From assembly GCF_004168365.1 (NCBI RefSeq), contig NZ_CP035704.1, positions 4,402,001-4,466,000 of the forward strand: a stretch of 64,000 nt of DNA, read 5' to 3'. Below are positions 8,269-17,401 of this stretch, one piece after another; within the stretch, counting starts at the first letter, position 1, and each line of letters starts with the position of its first letter. Origin of the DNA: Pseudolysobacter antarcticus. Its GTDB lineage: Bacteria > Pseudomonadota > Gammaproteobacteria > Xanthomonadales > Rhodanobacteraceae. The notes under the pieces were generated by a model, which was not told where the DNA came from, ran no database searches, and was given only the letters and a program-made list of their open reading frames with translations. The translations under genes were made by a program, and so were the position numbers.

Positions 8269-9932
8269 TCCTGCGACGTTTTGGCGCGTTAGGCGCGCTC
8301 TGGTTTCTGTCTCTGTCTTGCTCGAATCAAGGTTTTTTCATGTCCTCCACAGCGCAGGCCGCAACGGCCCCCATCGTCATCACATCGGTCGGCAAATTGC
8401 AGGGCAAGGTCGAGGATTCCCTGCACGTATTCAAGGGCATTCCGTACGCATTGCCGCCGGTCGGTGCAGCACGCTGGACGCCGCCCGCAGCGCAGCCAGC
8501 GTGGACCGGTATCAAGAAGGCCGACGACTTCGGTCCGGCCTGCATCCAGCCCGCAACCTTGGTGCCGAACCTGTATACCAGCGACATCAAACCGACCAGC
8601 GAGGATTGCCTCACGCTCAATATCTGGGCGCCTGCGCAGGCGACCAAGGCACCGGTGTTTGTCTGGATCCACGGCGGCGCGCTGGTCAAAGGCGCGAGCA
8701 AAGAGCGCTTGTACGACGGCGCCAAACTTGCGGCGCAGGGCGTCATCGTGGTGTCGATCAACTATCGCCTCGGCGTGCTCGGTTATCTGGCGCATCCGGA
8801 ACTCAGCGCCGAATCGAAGCGCGGCATCTCCGGCAATTACGGCCTGCTCGACCAGATCGAAGCGCTGCGTTGGGTCAAGGCGAATATCGCAGCGTTCGGT
8901 GGCGACCCGGCCAACGTCACCATCGCGGGCGAATCCGCCGGCGGCCTGAGTGTGATGTATTTGATGGCTTCGCCCGATGCGCGCGGTTTGTTCGCCAAGG
9001 CCATCGCCGAAAGCGCGTACATGATTTCAACGCCCGAACTGAAGCAGAGTCGGCACGGCGAATTTGCCGCCGAGGCGATCGGCCAGAAAGTGGCCGCGGC
9101 ATTGGGCGCGCCGACCCTGACCGCGCTGCGCGCGCTCGATGCGAACAAACTCACCGAGGCCGCGGCGGCCGCTGGTTATTCGCCATTCGGCACGATCGAT
9201 GGACAGATTTTGCCGAAGCAGTTGGTCGAAGTGTTTGATCGCCACGAGCAAGCACCCGTGCCGCTGCTGGCCGGCTTCAACAGCGGCGAGATCCGCTCAC
9301 TAACCTTCCTCTCGCCGCCGAAGCTCGCGAGTGCGACGGAATACGAGACTGTGATCCGCGATCGTTATCTCGATCTCGCCGATGATTTCCTGCGTCACTA
9401 CCCAGCCGCGCAAATGCAAGAAAGCATCTTCGCCACCACGCGTGACGCCTTGTACGGCTGGACCGCCGAGCATCTGGTGCGGCAGCAAACTGCGCTTGGT
9501 CAGCCGGCCTTTTTGTACTTTTTCGATCACGGTTATGACGCGGCCGACGCGGCCAACCTGCATGCGTTTCATGCCAGCGAAATTCCGTATGTGTTCGGCA
9601 CCGCCGGGCGCGCGCCGCCGCTGTGGCCGAAGGTTCCGGCGACCAGTCGCGAAGCACGCATGTCCGACGCCATGATCGGCTATTGGACCAGCTTCGCGCG
9701 CAGCGGCAAACCGCATGCCACCAACGAAGCCGACTGGCCCGCGTTCGGTACGACACATGCCTACATGAATTTTGCCGATACACCGCAAGCCGCCGAACAC
9801 CTGCTGCCGGGAATGTATGAGCTGCATCAGGAAGCCGTCTGCCGACGCCTGGCCAACGGCACGCAGCCGTGGAACTGGAACGTCGGCATCATCTCGCCGA
9901 AGCTAGTGCAGGTGAAAAGCGACTGCCCGTAA
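8265..9932 (+). CDS. Type B carboxylesterase, exported
   Basis: This 555-residue serine hydrolase belongs to the carboxylesterase type B family (PF00135) and hydrolyses carboxylic esters. The nucleophile Ser224 is in GESAG, the oxyanion HGGA is near 131-134, the acid residue is probably the Glu in GFNSGEIRS, and the catalytic His436 is in FHASEIPYVFG. An N-terminal hydrophobic stretch ending around STAQA indicates export, possibly as a lipoprotein via the early Cys in LSLSCS. Length matches the family. The start overlaps the MFS stop by 4 bases. The esterase probably frees an acid that the acyl-CoA synthetase across the cluster could activate; this link is inferred from context. Confidence 0.9.
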   Translation: MILRRFGALGALWFLSLSCSNQGFFMSSTAQAATAPIVITSVGKLQGKVEDSLHVFKGIPYALPPVGAARWTPPAAQPAWTGIKKADDFGPACIQPATLVPNLYTSDIKPTSEDCLTLNIWAPAQATKAPVFVWIHGGALVKGASKERLYDGAKLAAQGVIVVSINYRLGVLGYLAHPELSAESKRGISGNYGLLDQIEALRWVKANIAAFGGDPANVTIAGESAGGLSVMYLMASPDARGLFAKAIAESAYMISTPELKQSRHGEFAAEAIGQKVAAALGAPTLTALRALDANKLTEAAAAAGYSPFGTIDGQILPKQLVEVFDRHEQAPVPLLAGFNSGEIRSLTFLSPPKLASATEYETVIRDRYLDLADDFLRHYPAAQMQESIFATTRDALYGWTAEHLVRQQTALGQPAFLYFFDHGYDAADAANLHAFHASEIPYVFGTAGRAPPLWPKVPATSREARMSDAMIGYWTSFARSGKPHATNEADWPAFGTTHAYMNFADTPQAAEHLLPGMYELHQEAVCRRLANGTQPWNWNVGIISPKLVQVKSDCP

Positions 9933-9949
9933 TCGATGGCAAAAGATCG

Positions 9950-9973
9950 GCGGTCGAGTGCAGGCTCGACCGC
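9950..9973. terminator. Bidirectional hairpin between esterase and tetR genes
   Basis: The arms GCGGTCGAG (9950-9958) and CTCGACCGC (9965-9973) form a perfect 9-bp stem with a 6-base loop in the 40-base gap between convergent genes. On the minus strand it is followed within a few bases by TTTT, so it may terminate the tetR transcript and perhaps the esterase transcript too. Confidence 0.55.
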
Positions 9974-10662
9974 TAGCGCGCGGCTGACTTCGAGCGTTTT
10001 TTGAGGGCGAGAAATCCCGCCGCCATAAACTTGGTAATGCGTTCTTTGACCGCGGGAAAATCATCGGAGTGACAGATGCCGCCGGAGAGGCGATCGATGC
10101 GTCCGGTACGCGCAAGCGTGTTCATGAGCGCGCCGGTGACGAAGTGGTAGCCCCAGAAAATATCCTCGTCGGAATAATCCGGCAACGCGCGTTTGAGAAT
10201 GCTGACGAGCCTGAGCACGACCGGATCGAAATGCACATCCATCAGCGCCGCACCCTCGGGTGTGTTGCTGACACGCGCGCACAGAGAAGCGTAGTTCATC
10301 CAGTTTTCGCCGCCCTCGAAATACAGATCGAGATCGGTGTCGAGAAACGCGTGCAGCGCGCCGGCGACGGTTGGTTTGTCTTTCACTCGCGCTTCGTATT
10401 GTTCCAGCGCTTCCATGCGGCGACCGCTGGTGACGCTCGCGCGGCGCGCGAACACCGCCTCGAACAGGCGCTGCTTGTCCTGAAAATAATAGTGCACCAG
10501 CGTGGTGTGAATGCCGACGCGCAAGGCGACGTCACGCAAGGTCACGCCGTGCAGTCCGTTTTCGGAAAATAGAAATTCCGCGGCATCAAGGATCTGCTCG
10601 ATACTCTCGGCGCGTTGCTCAGCCTTTTTTCGGGGTTGCCGCGGTTTTTTAGCAGTAGGCAT
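9973..10662 (-). CDS. TetR family transcriptional regulator
   Basis: This 229-residue protein has an N-terminal TetR helix-turn-helix at about residues 18-65 (ILDAAEFLFSENGLHGVTLRDVA, then HTTLVHYYFQDKQRLFEAVF). It follows a basic leader rich in Lys, Arg and Pro that might add DNA contacts. The C-terminal ligand domain is all-helical and the inducer cannot be predicted. It is the last gene of a minus-strand run (TonB receptor, CoA ligase, regulator) and converges with the esterase gene. Such placement usually means local control of the cluster. Candidate operator palindromes lie at 14704-14721 and possibly 6671-6696. Confidence 0.9.
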   Translation of the reverse strand: MPTAKKPRQPRKKAEQRAESIEQILDAAEFLFSENGLHGVTLRDVALRVGIHTTLVHYYFQDKQRLFEAVFARRASVTSGRRMEALEQYEARVKDKPTVAGALHAFLDTDLDLYFEGGENWMNYASLCARVSNTPEGAALMDVHFDPVVLRLVSILKRALPDYSDEDIFWGYHFVTGALMNTLARTGRIDRLSGGICHSDDFPAVKERITKFMAAGFLALKKRSKSAAR

Positions 10663-10746
10663 CAGTGCGGCAATCGGATCGGAAGCAGGAGCTTGAGTCT
10701 ATGCATCGCGTTTCCTGTGCGCAACATGATCTCACTCCGCAGCTTG

Positions 10747-12339
10747 TCACTCTTCCACGTTGCTTGCCTGCGTGTAGCGCGCGCGCAGCTGCTGCTTGTC
10801 GATCTTGCCGGTGGCCGCCAACGGCATCGGACTGACTTGCTCCACCGCATCCGGAATCCACCAATCGGCGACCTTGCCTTTCAAACCGGCCAGCAGCTCG
10901 GTGGCGGCGACCGTCTGCCCCGCGCGTATTTCCACCACCAGCACCGGGCGCTCGCCCCATTTCGGATCCGCGCGGCCGATCACGGCCACCAGCGCTACCG
11001 CCGGATGATGGCCGACGATGTCTTCGATCTCGGCCGGATTGATCCACTCGCCGCCGGATTTGATCAGATCTTTCGAGCGCCCGCAGATCGTGAGATTGCC
11101 TTCGTCATCGATGCTGGCCAAGTCACCGGTGTCGAAATAACCTTCGTTGTCGAGTACGTCGATCTCTGCGCCGTAATAACGATCGACGACACTCGCGCCC
11201 TTCACTTTCAGATGTCCCACTGCATCGCGTTGGGCGGGCAGAGGCGTGCCATTCGCGTCGGTCAGTTTGAGATCGACGCCCAATGGCGGGCGGCCCGATC
11301 CGAGTTTCGCCGATGCGCGTGCGTGCGGCGCGGCGATGCTGCCGAGCGGTGACATTTCGGTCATGCCCCAGCTCGTCTGCACGCGCACACCGAGGCAATC
11401 CTGCATGCGCCGGATCAAGGCATCGGGACATTTCGAACCGCCGATCAGGATGCGTTCCAGATCCGGCAACTCCCCGTTGACCGCATCGAGGTGATCGATC
11501 ACGCCGAGCCACAACGTGTGCACGCCCGCGGCGAACGTGACCGCTTCATCGCGCATCAGTTTGGTCAGGCTGGCGCCGTCGGCATTGCGGCCCGGCAACA
11601 CCAGTCTGGCGCCGACCGCCGGCGCGGCAAACGGCAAGCCCCAGCCGTTGGCATGGAACATCGGCACGGCCAACAGCACGGTGTCGCGGCCGCTCAGCGC
11701 GATCGCGTCGGGCTGCAGTGCATGCAACGTGTGCAGATAATTCGAGCGGTGCGTATACAGCGCGCCCTTCGGCGCACCGGTGGTGCCCGAGGTGTAGCAG
11801 AGTCCGGCAGGCGTGGTCTCGGCGAAATCGCCCCACGCGACGGCCGCGCCGCGTTCGTCGAGCAAGGTGTCATGCAACCACAGCGTGGCGCGCGAATCGC
11901 GTGTGGGAAAATTTTCCGGCGCAGATCCATCCATCAAAATGACATGTTCGATGGTCGGGCACAGCGGCAGTAGTTCGCTCAACAGCGCTATGAGATTCGA
12001 CGCCACCGCGAGCGCACGATCCTGCGCTTCGTTGATGATCGCAGCGAGATGCGCGGCGGTGTAACGCGGGTTGAGCGTGTGGCAGATCAGCCCCGCACCC
12101 ATCGTTGCGTAATACATTTCGAAATGATGCTGGGTATTCCACGCCAGCGTGCCGACACGATCGCCGAGGCTCAGGCCAAGCGTGCGCAATGCCCCCGACA
12201 GCCGGTTGCTGCGCTCGCGCAATACGGCGTAATTGGTGCGCCGTGTGACTTCTGTGTCAGCCGAAATCACCTCACGCGCACCGGACCATTTGGCGGCGTG
12301 ATCGAGAAACTTGTCTATCGTCAGAGCGTACGACTGCAT
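10747..12339 (-). CDS. AMP-dependent acyl-CoA synthetase
   Basis: This 530-residue ANL-superfamily enzyme adenylates a carboxylic acid and transfers it to CoA. The phosphate-binding P-loop [11 protein letters not shown] is at about 182-192, WGMTE near 330, the hinge segment [20 protein letters not shown] near 430 and the catalytic lysine in ATGKIDK near the C-terminus. The sequence resembles medium-chain fatty acyl or methylmercaptopropionyl-CoA ligases (DmdB-like) more than long-chain FadD. It follows the TonB receptor by 102 bases with an intervening hairpin, and precedes tetR by 84 bases. The substrate is probably the acid released by the esterase, which is an inference. No good ribosome binding site is visible at the chosen ATG. 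Confidence 0.88.
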   Translation of the reverse strand: MQSYALTIDKFLDHAAKWSGAREVISADTEVTRRTNYAVLRERSNRLSGALRTLGLSLGDRVGTLAWNTQHHFEMYYATMGAGLICHTLNPRYTAAHLAAIINEAQDRALAVASNLIALLSELLPLCPTIEHVILMDGSAPENFPTRDSRATLWLHDTLLDERGAAVAWGDFAETTPAGLCYTSGTTGAPKGALYTHRSNYLHTLHALQPDAIALSGRDTVLLAVPMFHANGWGLPFAAPAVGARLVLPGRNADGASLTKLMRDEAVTFAAGVHTLWLGVIDHLDAVNGELPDLERILIGGSKCPDALIRRMQDCLGVRVQTSWGMTEMSPLGSIAAPHARASAKLGSGRPPLGVDLKLTDANGTPLPAQRDAVGHLKVKGASVVDRYYGAEIDVLDNEGYFDTGDLASIDDEGNLTICGRSKDLIKSGGEWINPAEIEDIVGHHPAVALVAVIGRADPKWGERPVLVVEIRAGQTVAATELLAGLKGKVADWWIPDAVEQVSPMPLAATGKIDKQQLRARYTQASNVEE

Positions 12340-12367
12340 GCGTGAATCAGTTATCCGTAAGTGTCGA

Positions 12368-12395
12368 CCGCGCCGCCGCTTGCACGGCGACGCGG
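12368..12395 (-). other. Intercistronic hairpin between TonB receptor and ligase genes
   Basis: The arms at 12368-12378 and 12385-12395 pair over 11 bp with one G-U wobble and a 6-base loop. No T-tract follows on the minus strand, so processing or attenuation is more likely than full termination. The role is speculative. Confidence 0.35.
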
Positions 12396-12441
12396 AGAAC
12401 AGTGTTTTTGATCAGGGCTGTATTGATTGCCCTGCAATCGA

Positions 12442-14616
12442 TCAGAACATCTTGGTGATGCGTACGCCGACCTGGCGCGGCGCACCGACGAAGCGAAGCC
12501 CGGAATTGAGCGCGGCGACGTAGTGCTGGTCGGTCAGGTTGGTGCCGTACAACGTCGTGATCAGATCGCCGTGCAGCCAGGAGATCTGCCCACCGAGGAT
12601 GTTGCGGCTGCCCAGGCGATCGCCCAGTGTTTCGTTTTCAAACAAGGTGGCCCACTGCCCGGCAATATGTGCGTAGTTCAGCCGTGGCGTGATGATGTCG
12701 CTGCCGACGCGAAACTCGCGCTGCACGCCGAAGTTGACCGTGAGGTTTGGCGCATAGGTCTGCTGGCGTCCATCAAGATTGATACAGTTGGCGCTGCTCG
12801 GACCGTTGGCCGGATCGCACGGCGCACTGCCGACGATGCGCGGATCGTTGGCGTAGAACCGCCCGAGCTTGCTGTGCATCCAGCCGAAGCCGCCATCAAT
12901 CGACCACGGGCCGAACACTGCCTGCATCTGGCCTTCCAATCCGGAAATCGTGGTCGCGTTCGGATCGTTGAGTTCGATGCCGAACACCGGGAAGTCCGGA
13001 TAGCCGACCGTCACCTGGAAATTCTTGTAGTTGTTGTGGAACACGCTGAACTGCGTGCGTAAATGATCGCCGAGCCAGTTCGCTTTCCAGCCGGCTTCGA
13101 GGGTCACCACTTTTTCCGCATCGAACGGCGCCGGAATACCGAGGCCCACCGGCACATTCAAGCCACCCGGACGCGAGCCGGTAGCGACGAACGCGTACAG
13201 GAAATCCTGCTCGCTCAGTGTCCAGTTCAACGCCACCTTGCCGGAGAAGTTCGAGAACTTCGCGGTCTGTGTATCGAGCAGCGGCAAGCCGTACTGCACC
13301 ACCGAAACATCGTTTGAGGTGCGGTTCTGCGAATACCGACCTTCGACCTCGAGCTTGAGCCGATCGGTGAGTTCGTAACCGACCTGACCGAATACCGCCG
13401 CGGCGTGCTTCGGATTCTTGCCCTGCAGGGTGTATTCCGATGCCGGAGTTCCGCCGGGTACGCCGATCACGAATTCACCCGCCGGAAAGTCGTACGTATC
13501 CGTCTGCCCGTACAGGCCGAGCACCCAGCTGAACTTGCCCGAACTCGGCGAGATCAGATCGAACTCTTGCGAATAGATGGTCTCGTCGACCAGATCGCGA
13601 AAGATCGAAATCGGCGCGCTGGTGCCATCAAGATCGGCACGATAAGCGGTCGTGCCGTCCTGGTAACCGGACACCGAACGAAACTTCACGCCATTCGAAA
13701 ATTCGTAGTCGATCTTCAACACCGAACGCGAAAATTCATCGAGCGCCTTCAGATCGGCATTGGCAGTGATGCGGAACGGATCGTTGCTTGCCGTGGCTGG
13801 ATCAGCGGGATATGCACCCATGTCGAGATGGTTGTAATCGGTCTTGAATAAAACCGACAACGCAGTAGTCGGTTGCCACAAAAGACTGATGCGCGCGCTT
13901 TGCGATCGCTGCCGCGCATCCGAACCGGTATATGGCCCGCTGATATCCCAGAAGCTATCGCGATTGTCACCGTTAAAGGCAACTCTGGCCGCGAGCGTGT
14001 CGCTGATCGGAATATTCATCGCGCCCTGCAGAGCGACATCGCTGTAGTTGCCGAGCTGGCCGGTGATGTAACCGCGATAACCTTCGCCGATGACCGGATC
14101 ATTCGAGGTGACGAATACCGCACCGCCAGTCGCGTTTTGTCCGCCGAACGTGCTTTGCGGTCCGCGCAAGATCTGCACAGTGGCGATGTCGTAATACGGC
14201 TCTTCGGTGAAGTAACCGGGAAACGTCGCCACGCCATCGCGATAGGTGATGACGCCGGTTGTGGTCTGCGTATTATGTTCGGCCTTACCAATGCCGCGGA
14301 TGTTGAAATCCAGGCCTTGGCCGAAGTTGTTCACGGTCGCCGATGGCGTCGCGAACTGCAGCTGATCAACGACATTCACGCCCATCTTGGCGAGGTCGTC
14401 GCCCGACAATACCGTCGCCGAAACCGGTGTCGTCTGCAACGGTTCGTCGCGACGCTCGGCGGTGACGGTGACGGTGCTCAGGACATTGGCGTCCTGCGTT
14501 TTTGTTTCAGTATCGGATTGCGCCGCGGCGGTCTGGGCATGCCCAACTCCCAACGGCAAAACGAGTACGGCAAAACCCAGCGAGCACGTGAAACTTCTCA
14601 TGGTGATGAGATTCAT
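12442..14616 (-). CDS. TonB-dependent outer-membrane receptor
   Basis: This 724-residue protein has a signal peptide (cleavage near GHA, about residue 27), a TonB-box-like STVTVTAER segment near 47-55, a plug domain (LQTTPVSATVLSGDDL, then VNNFGQGLDFNIRGIGK) and a 22-strand-type barrel ending in the expected aromatic residue (KMF). The start is supported by GGGAGGG 8 bases upstream. The family imports siderophores, B12, carbohydrates or hydrophobic nutrients using the proton-motive force. Linkage to a CoA ligase, esterase and SDR argues for a carbon source, not iron. It is the first gene of the minus-strand run and is divergent from the SDR gene, with a palindrome between them. Confidence 0.93.
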   Translation of the reverse strand: MNLITMRSFTCSLGFAVLVLPLGVGHAQTAAAQSDTETKTQDANVLSTVTVTAERRDEPLQTTPVSATVLSGDDLAKMGVNVVDQLQFATPSATVNNFGQGLDFNIRGIGKAEHNTQTTTGVITYRDGVATFPGYFTEEPYYDIATVQILRGPQSTFGGQNATGGAVFVTSNDPVIGEGYRGYITGQLGNYSDVALQGAMNIPISDTLAARVAFNGDNRDSFWDISGPYTGSDARQRSQSARISLLWQPTTALSVLFKTDYNHLDMGAYPADPATASNDPFRITANADLKALDEFSRSVLKIDYEFSNGVKFRSVSGYQDGTTAYRADLDGTSAPISIFRDLVDETIYSQEFDLISPSSGKFSWVLGLYGQTDTYDFPAGEFVIGVPGGTPASEYTLQGKNPKHAAAVFGQVGYELTDRLKLEVEGRYSQNRTSNDVSVVQYGLPLLDTQTAKFSNFSGKVALNWTLSEQDFLYAFVATGSRPGGLNVPVGLGIPAPFDAEKVVTLEAGWKANWLGDHLRTQFSVFHNNYKNFQVTVGYPDFPVFGIELNDPNATTISGLEGQMQAVFGPWSIDGGFGWMHSKLGRFYANDPRIVGSAPCDPANGPSSANCINLDGRQQTYAPNLTVNFGVQREFRVGSDIITPRLNYAHIAGQWATLFENETLGDRLGSRNILGGQISWLHGDLITTLYGTNLTDQHYVAALNSGLRFVGAPRQVGVRITKMF

Positions 14617-14692
14617 GATCCCTCCCTTCAGGAACCTATTAAGTGCACCGTATATTCGGCGTCGACCGTATTTGGCTACCTTTTCGTAACGA

Positions 14693-14721
14693 TGTCAATA
14701 CTAATTCACACGCGAGTGAAT
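14693..14721. promoter_or_regulatory. Candidate TetR operator in the divergent promoter region
   Basis: ATTCAC (14704-14709) and GTGAAT (14716-14721) form an 18-bp near-palindrome, the centre ACGCGA being almost symmetrical. A minus-strand -35-like TTGACA lies beside it (14693-14698), but its -10 is weak. The position between the TonB receptor and SDR starts suits a repressor controlling both. Recognition by the cluster's TetR protein is inferred. Confidence 0.45.
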
Positions 14722-14831
14722 ATCTTTACCGTCACCTGTTCCGCTGCTACTCTGCCGCCGCGGCAGCGCGCAACGGTTGTTGATCTGGCGCGTGACCGAG
14801 ACAAATCCGAAACGCTTTAGATGAGGAAACC

Positions 14832-15707
14832 ATGGTGATTGATCTGACGAATCGCGTTGCTATCGTGACGGGTGCTGGCGCCGGACTGGGCCGCGCGCAC
14901 GCGCTATTGCTCGCGCAACACGGTGCGCGCGTGGTGGTGAACGATCTCGGTGACGCCGCGGTATCGGTGGTGCACGAGATCAACGCAGCCGGTGGCCAGG
15001 CACGTGTCGCGCTAGGCTCGGTGACCGATGCGAACTTCGTGCAGCAGATGGTGGATTCAACAATGGATGCCTGGGGCCGCATCGATATCCTGGTCAACAA
15101 CGCGGGCATTCTGCGCGACAAGACGTTCGTAAAAATGGCGATTGACGATTTCCGTCTGGTCATCGACGTGCACCTGATGGGCGCGGTCAATTGCACCAAG
15201 GCAGTCTGGGAAATCATGCGCACGCAGAACTACGGTCGTATCGTCATGACGACATCATCCTCGGGGCTGTATGGCAACTTCGGTCAAGCCAACTATGCCG
15301 CAGCGAAGATGGCGCTGGTCGGTCTGATGCAGACGCTCGCGATCGAAGGCATGAAGTACGACATCCGCGTGAACTGCGTCGCACCCACCGCCGCCACGCA
15401 GATGATGGAAGGCATCCTGCCGGCAGAACAACTGGCGATGCTGCGGCCCGATCTCGTCAGCCACGCGATGCTCGCACTGGTGTCGCAGGATGCGCCAACG
15501 CGCGCGATCATTTGCGCTGGCGCCGGCAGTTTCGAGATGGCGAACATCACGTTGACGCAGGGCATCCACTTTTCGCAACAGCCACCTTCCGCCGAAGGCT
15601 TGCTCGAACAGTGGGTCGAACTCGCCGATCGCCGCGGCGAATTCGTGCCGCAAAAGGGATTCGAACAAAGCCGGCATGAATTGAAGAAGGCCGGATTTTT
15701 CGTCTAG
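14832..15707 (+). CDS. SDR family dehydrogenase, hydroxyacyl/hydroxysteroid type
   Basis: This 291-residue protein is a classical-to-extended SDR. TGAGAGLG is at 13-20, the cofactor-selecting Asp38 in VVVNDLG favours NAD, NNAG is at 89-92, and the catalytic Ser142/143, Tyr155 and Lys159 are in SSSG and YAAAK. The sequence resembles the dehydrogenase part of peroxisomal-type multifunctional enzyme 2, which oxidises 3-hydroxyacyl-CoA, and some hydroxysteroid dehydrogenases. GAGGAAACC precedes the ATG. It is divergent from the TonB receptor gene and fits as the oxidation step after CoA activation. A 7-bp hairpin (15706-15724) overlaps the stop codon. Confidence 0.9.
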   Translation: MVIDLTNRVAIVTGAGAGLGRAHALLLAQHGARVVVNDLGDAAVSVVHEINAAGGQARVALGSVTDANFVQQMVDSTMDAWGRIDILVNNAGILRDKTFVKMAIDDFRLVIDVHLMGAVNCTKAVWEIMRTQNYGRIVMTTSSSGLYGNFGQANYAAAKMALVGLMQTLAIEGMKYDIRVNCVAPTAATQMMEGILPAEQLAMLRPDLVSHAMLALVSQDAPTRAIICAGAGSFEMANITLTQGIHFSQQPPSAEGLLEQWVELADRRGEFVPQKGFEQSRHELKKAGFFV

Positions 15708-15930
15708 GTGCTGAATTAGCACCTGAATTACGCAGGAATAAACTGCCCCGCTACAAACAATGGGGTATTAGGCATTGGTTCGATCCACCCACATTCAGTC
15801 CATTGTCGATGCAAGCAGCGCGGAGGTAAATCGCATGGATCGATTAAAATATCGGATCGAAGACGGAAACGAGATGGAAGCCATTTGGCCCCCATCCCGC
15901 TGTTATCTCACAGCAATGCGACCCGATGTC

Positions 15931-17025
15931 TCAATTGGACTCGACGAACTGGATCGACGGCGTCGATCCGGCCGAGGCCGTGCAGCTACCCAGGTTGAGA
16001 TTGTTGGTCTCGCCGGTGGAGCCGGCATTGGCAACGCACGTCGGCTTGTTCGAGGTTCCATCGGTGATCGCGACATGCACGGTGACCGATGAGCCGGTAT
16101 TGAACTGGGCTTTCGATCCACCGGCGTTGCCGACGATGTTGAACTCGGACTGTTTCCACACGCTGGCCAGTTTCACTACGTTGTCACTGGCGCTGATCGT
16201 GTAGGCCGTGGTGCCATGCGTGAACGTAACGGTGTCGTTGCCGCCGGAGGTTGCCGAACCCGAAAGCTTGAGGCTGGCGAGCTGGGTAATCGGTTCATCG
16301 GGCGCGTTCACGCCAGCGCTGTTGCGGTAGCAATCGCCGCCGCCGGCGCTCATCCAGCCGCTGGGGCACTTCGTGCCGCCGTAGCCGATCAGCCAGTACT
16401 GCATGAACACGAACGCCGTGCCCTTGGTGCTGTAGTCAGGCGAATAGATGAACTGCTGCCACACCGTGCAGCCCGAATGGCCAGCGCAGGTCGACGTGGT
16501 TCCGGTGTAGTTCGAGTTGATCTGCAACGTGTATTCGTTTGCGCCGAGAATGCCGCCGCCACCGAACGCGGCAACACCCACGCCTTTCTCCGAGGTAACG
16601 CCGGTCACGGTCGGAAAGGTACCCACCGTCGACTTGATCAGGCCGGCGCTTTGAATCACGTAATCAACGCCATTGCCCGTGGTCTGCCCCGCGCCACTGT
16701 CGGTGCTCAGCGCCGACGTGCTCGAACCGGCATCGACAGCTGACTTTGGTGGTCGCGGTGCGACACGCGGAACCACTCTCTGGCAAGCGACTTCGGTCCA
16801 GGCGATGCTGGGATAACTGCTCTGGAAGCAACCCTCTCCCGGTGCTTCGATGCGCGCCATGTTCCCGCGCCATGCCTCTTGTGCCTGTGCTTCCGCGACT
16901 TGCGCCGCGACTTCCACTTGTTGATCGATGGACTCTTCGCTGGAAACTGCGAGAGCAGGCGCGAGCCAGCCCAAGGTCACCAGACTCAATGCAGCAGAAA
17001 CCGTGCAACGTTTAAACGTAGACAT
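15931..17025 (-). CDS. Exported Cys-containing protein of unknown function
   Basis: This 364-residue protein starts at the ATG at 17025, which has GGAGAAAGGC directly upstream; a TTG 30 bases earlier is less likely. A signal peptide ends near APALA (about residue 26). An Ala/Gln/Glu-rich helical stretch follows, then a beta-rich domain with Gly-rich AAFGGGGILG, several paired cysteines (STCAGHSGCTVWQQF, GTKCPSGW, GDCYRNS), tryptophans and an NNLNLGSCTAS segment near the C-terminus. Adjacent cysteines suggest disulphides in a secreted fold. I do not recognise a family. It is monocistronic, with empty sequence on both sides. Confidence 0.75.
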   Translation of the reverse strand: MSTFKRCTVSAALSLVTLGWLAPALAVSSEESIDQQVEVAAQVAEAQAQEAWRGNMARIEAPGEGCFQSSYPSIAWTEVACQRVVPRVAPRPPKSAVDAGSSTSALSTDSGAGQTTGNGVDYVIQSAGLIKSTVGTFPTVTGVTSEKGVGVAAFGGGGILGANEYTLQINSNYTGTTSTCAGHSGCTVWQQFIYSPDYSTKGTAFVFMQYWLIGYGGTKCPSGWMSAGGGDCYRNSAGVNAPDEPITQLASLKLSGSATSGGNDTVTFTHGTTAYTISASDNVVKLASVWKQSEFNIVGNAGGSKAQFNTGSSVTVHVAITDGTSNKPTCVANAGSTGETNNLNLGSCTASAGSTPSIQFVESN

Positions 17026-17055
17026 GCCTTTCTCCAGGTTATTGTGAATCGACAA

Positions 17056-17401
17056 GATCTAATTGGCGCTCCCCCAAAGCGCGGGTGATCGTAAATCCTT
17101 TCGCAGCAGTGTGGCAAGTAAAATCAATAAAACGAATTCGCGACGATAAAAATACGATGGCTTATGAGATCAAGCAGACAACTCCTGTGTAGCGACAGCA
17201 ATCCATTCGACTTGGAGAAATATCATTAGTTATTAGAATCCCTTCATTTTTGTCCGAATCTAAAATAAATTTAATTTAATATTCGAGCAACCGCGATCTG
17301 TCATTGTGCTGCAGATGTCTTGCGCTGCTGGTGAGGCCGCGATGATCGGCAGGATGGATCGATCGGCAATCCGCTGGCGATGACCGAGGCAGTGCGAATG
17401 G
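17056..17401. other. AT-rich intergenic region
   Basis: About 350 bases lie between the start of the exported-protein gene and the end of the LysR gene. The stretch around 17100-17290 is clearly more AT-rich than its surroundings. Probably it holds the promoter of the 17025 gene. No hairpin or gene with a ribosome binding site was recognised. Confidence 0.5.

Noticed and set aside
10615-11352. 245-codon plus-strand frame
   Set aside because: It is antisense to the CoA ligase, low-complexity and without family match.
6241-17061. ATCTAATTGG occurs upstream of two exported-protein genes (near 6245 and 17060)
   Set aside because: The distances to the starts differ (about 120 and 35 bases) and a 10-mer shared by two AT-rich gaps is weak evidence.
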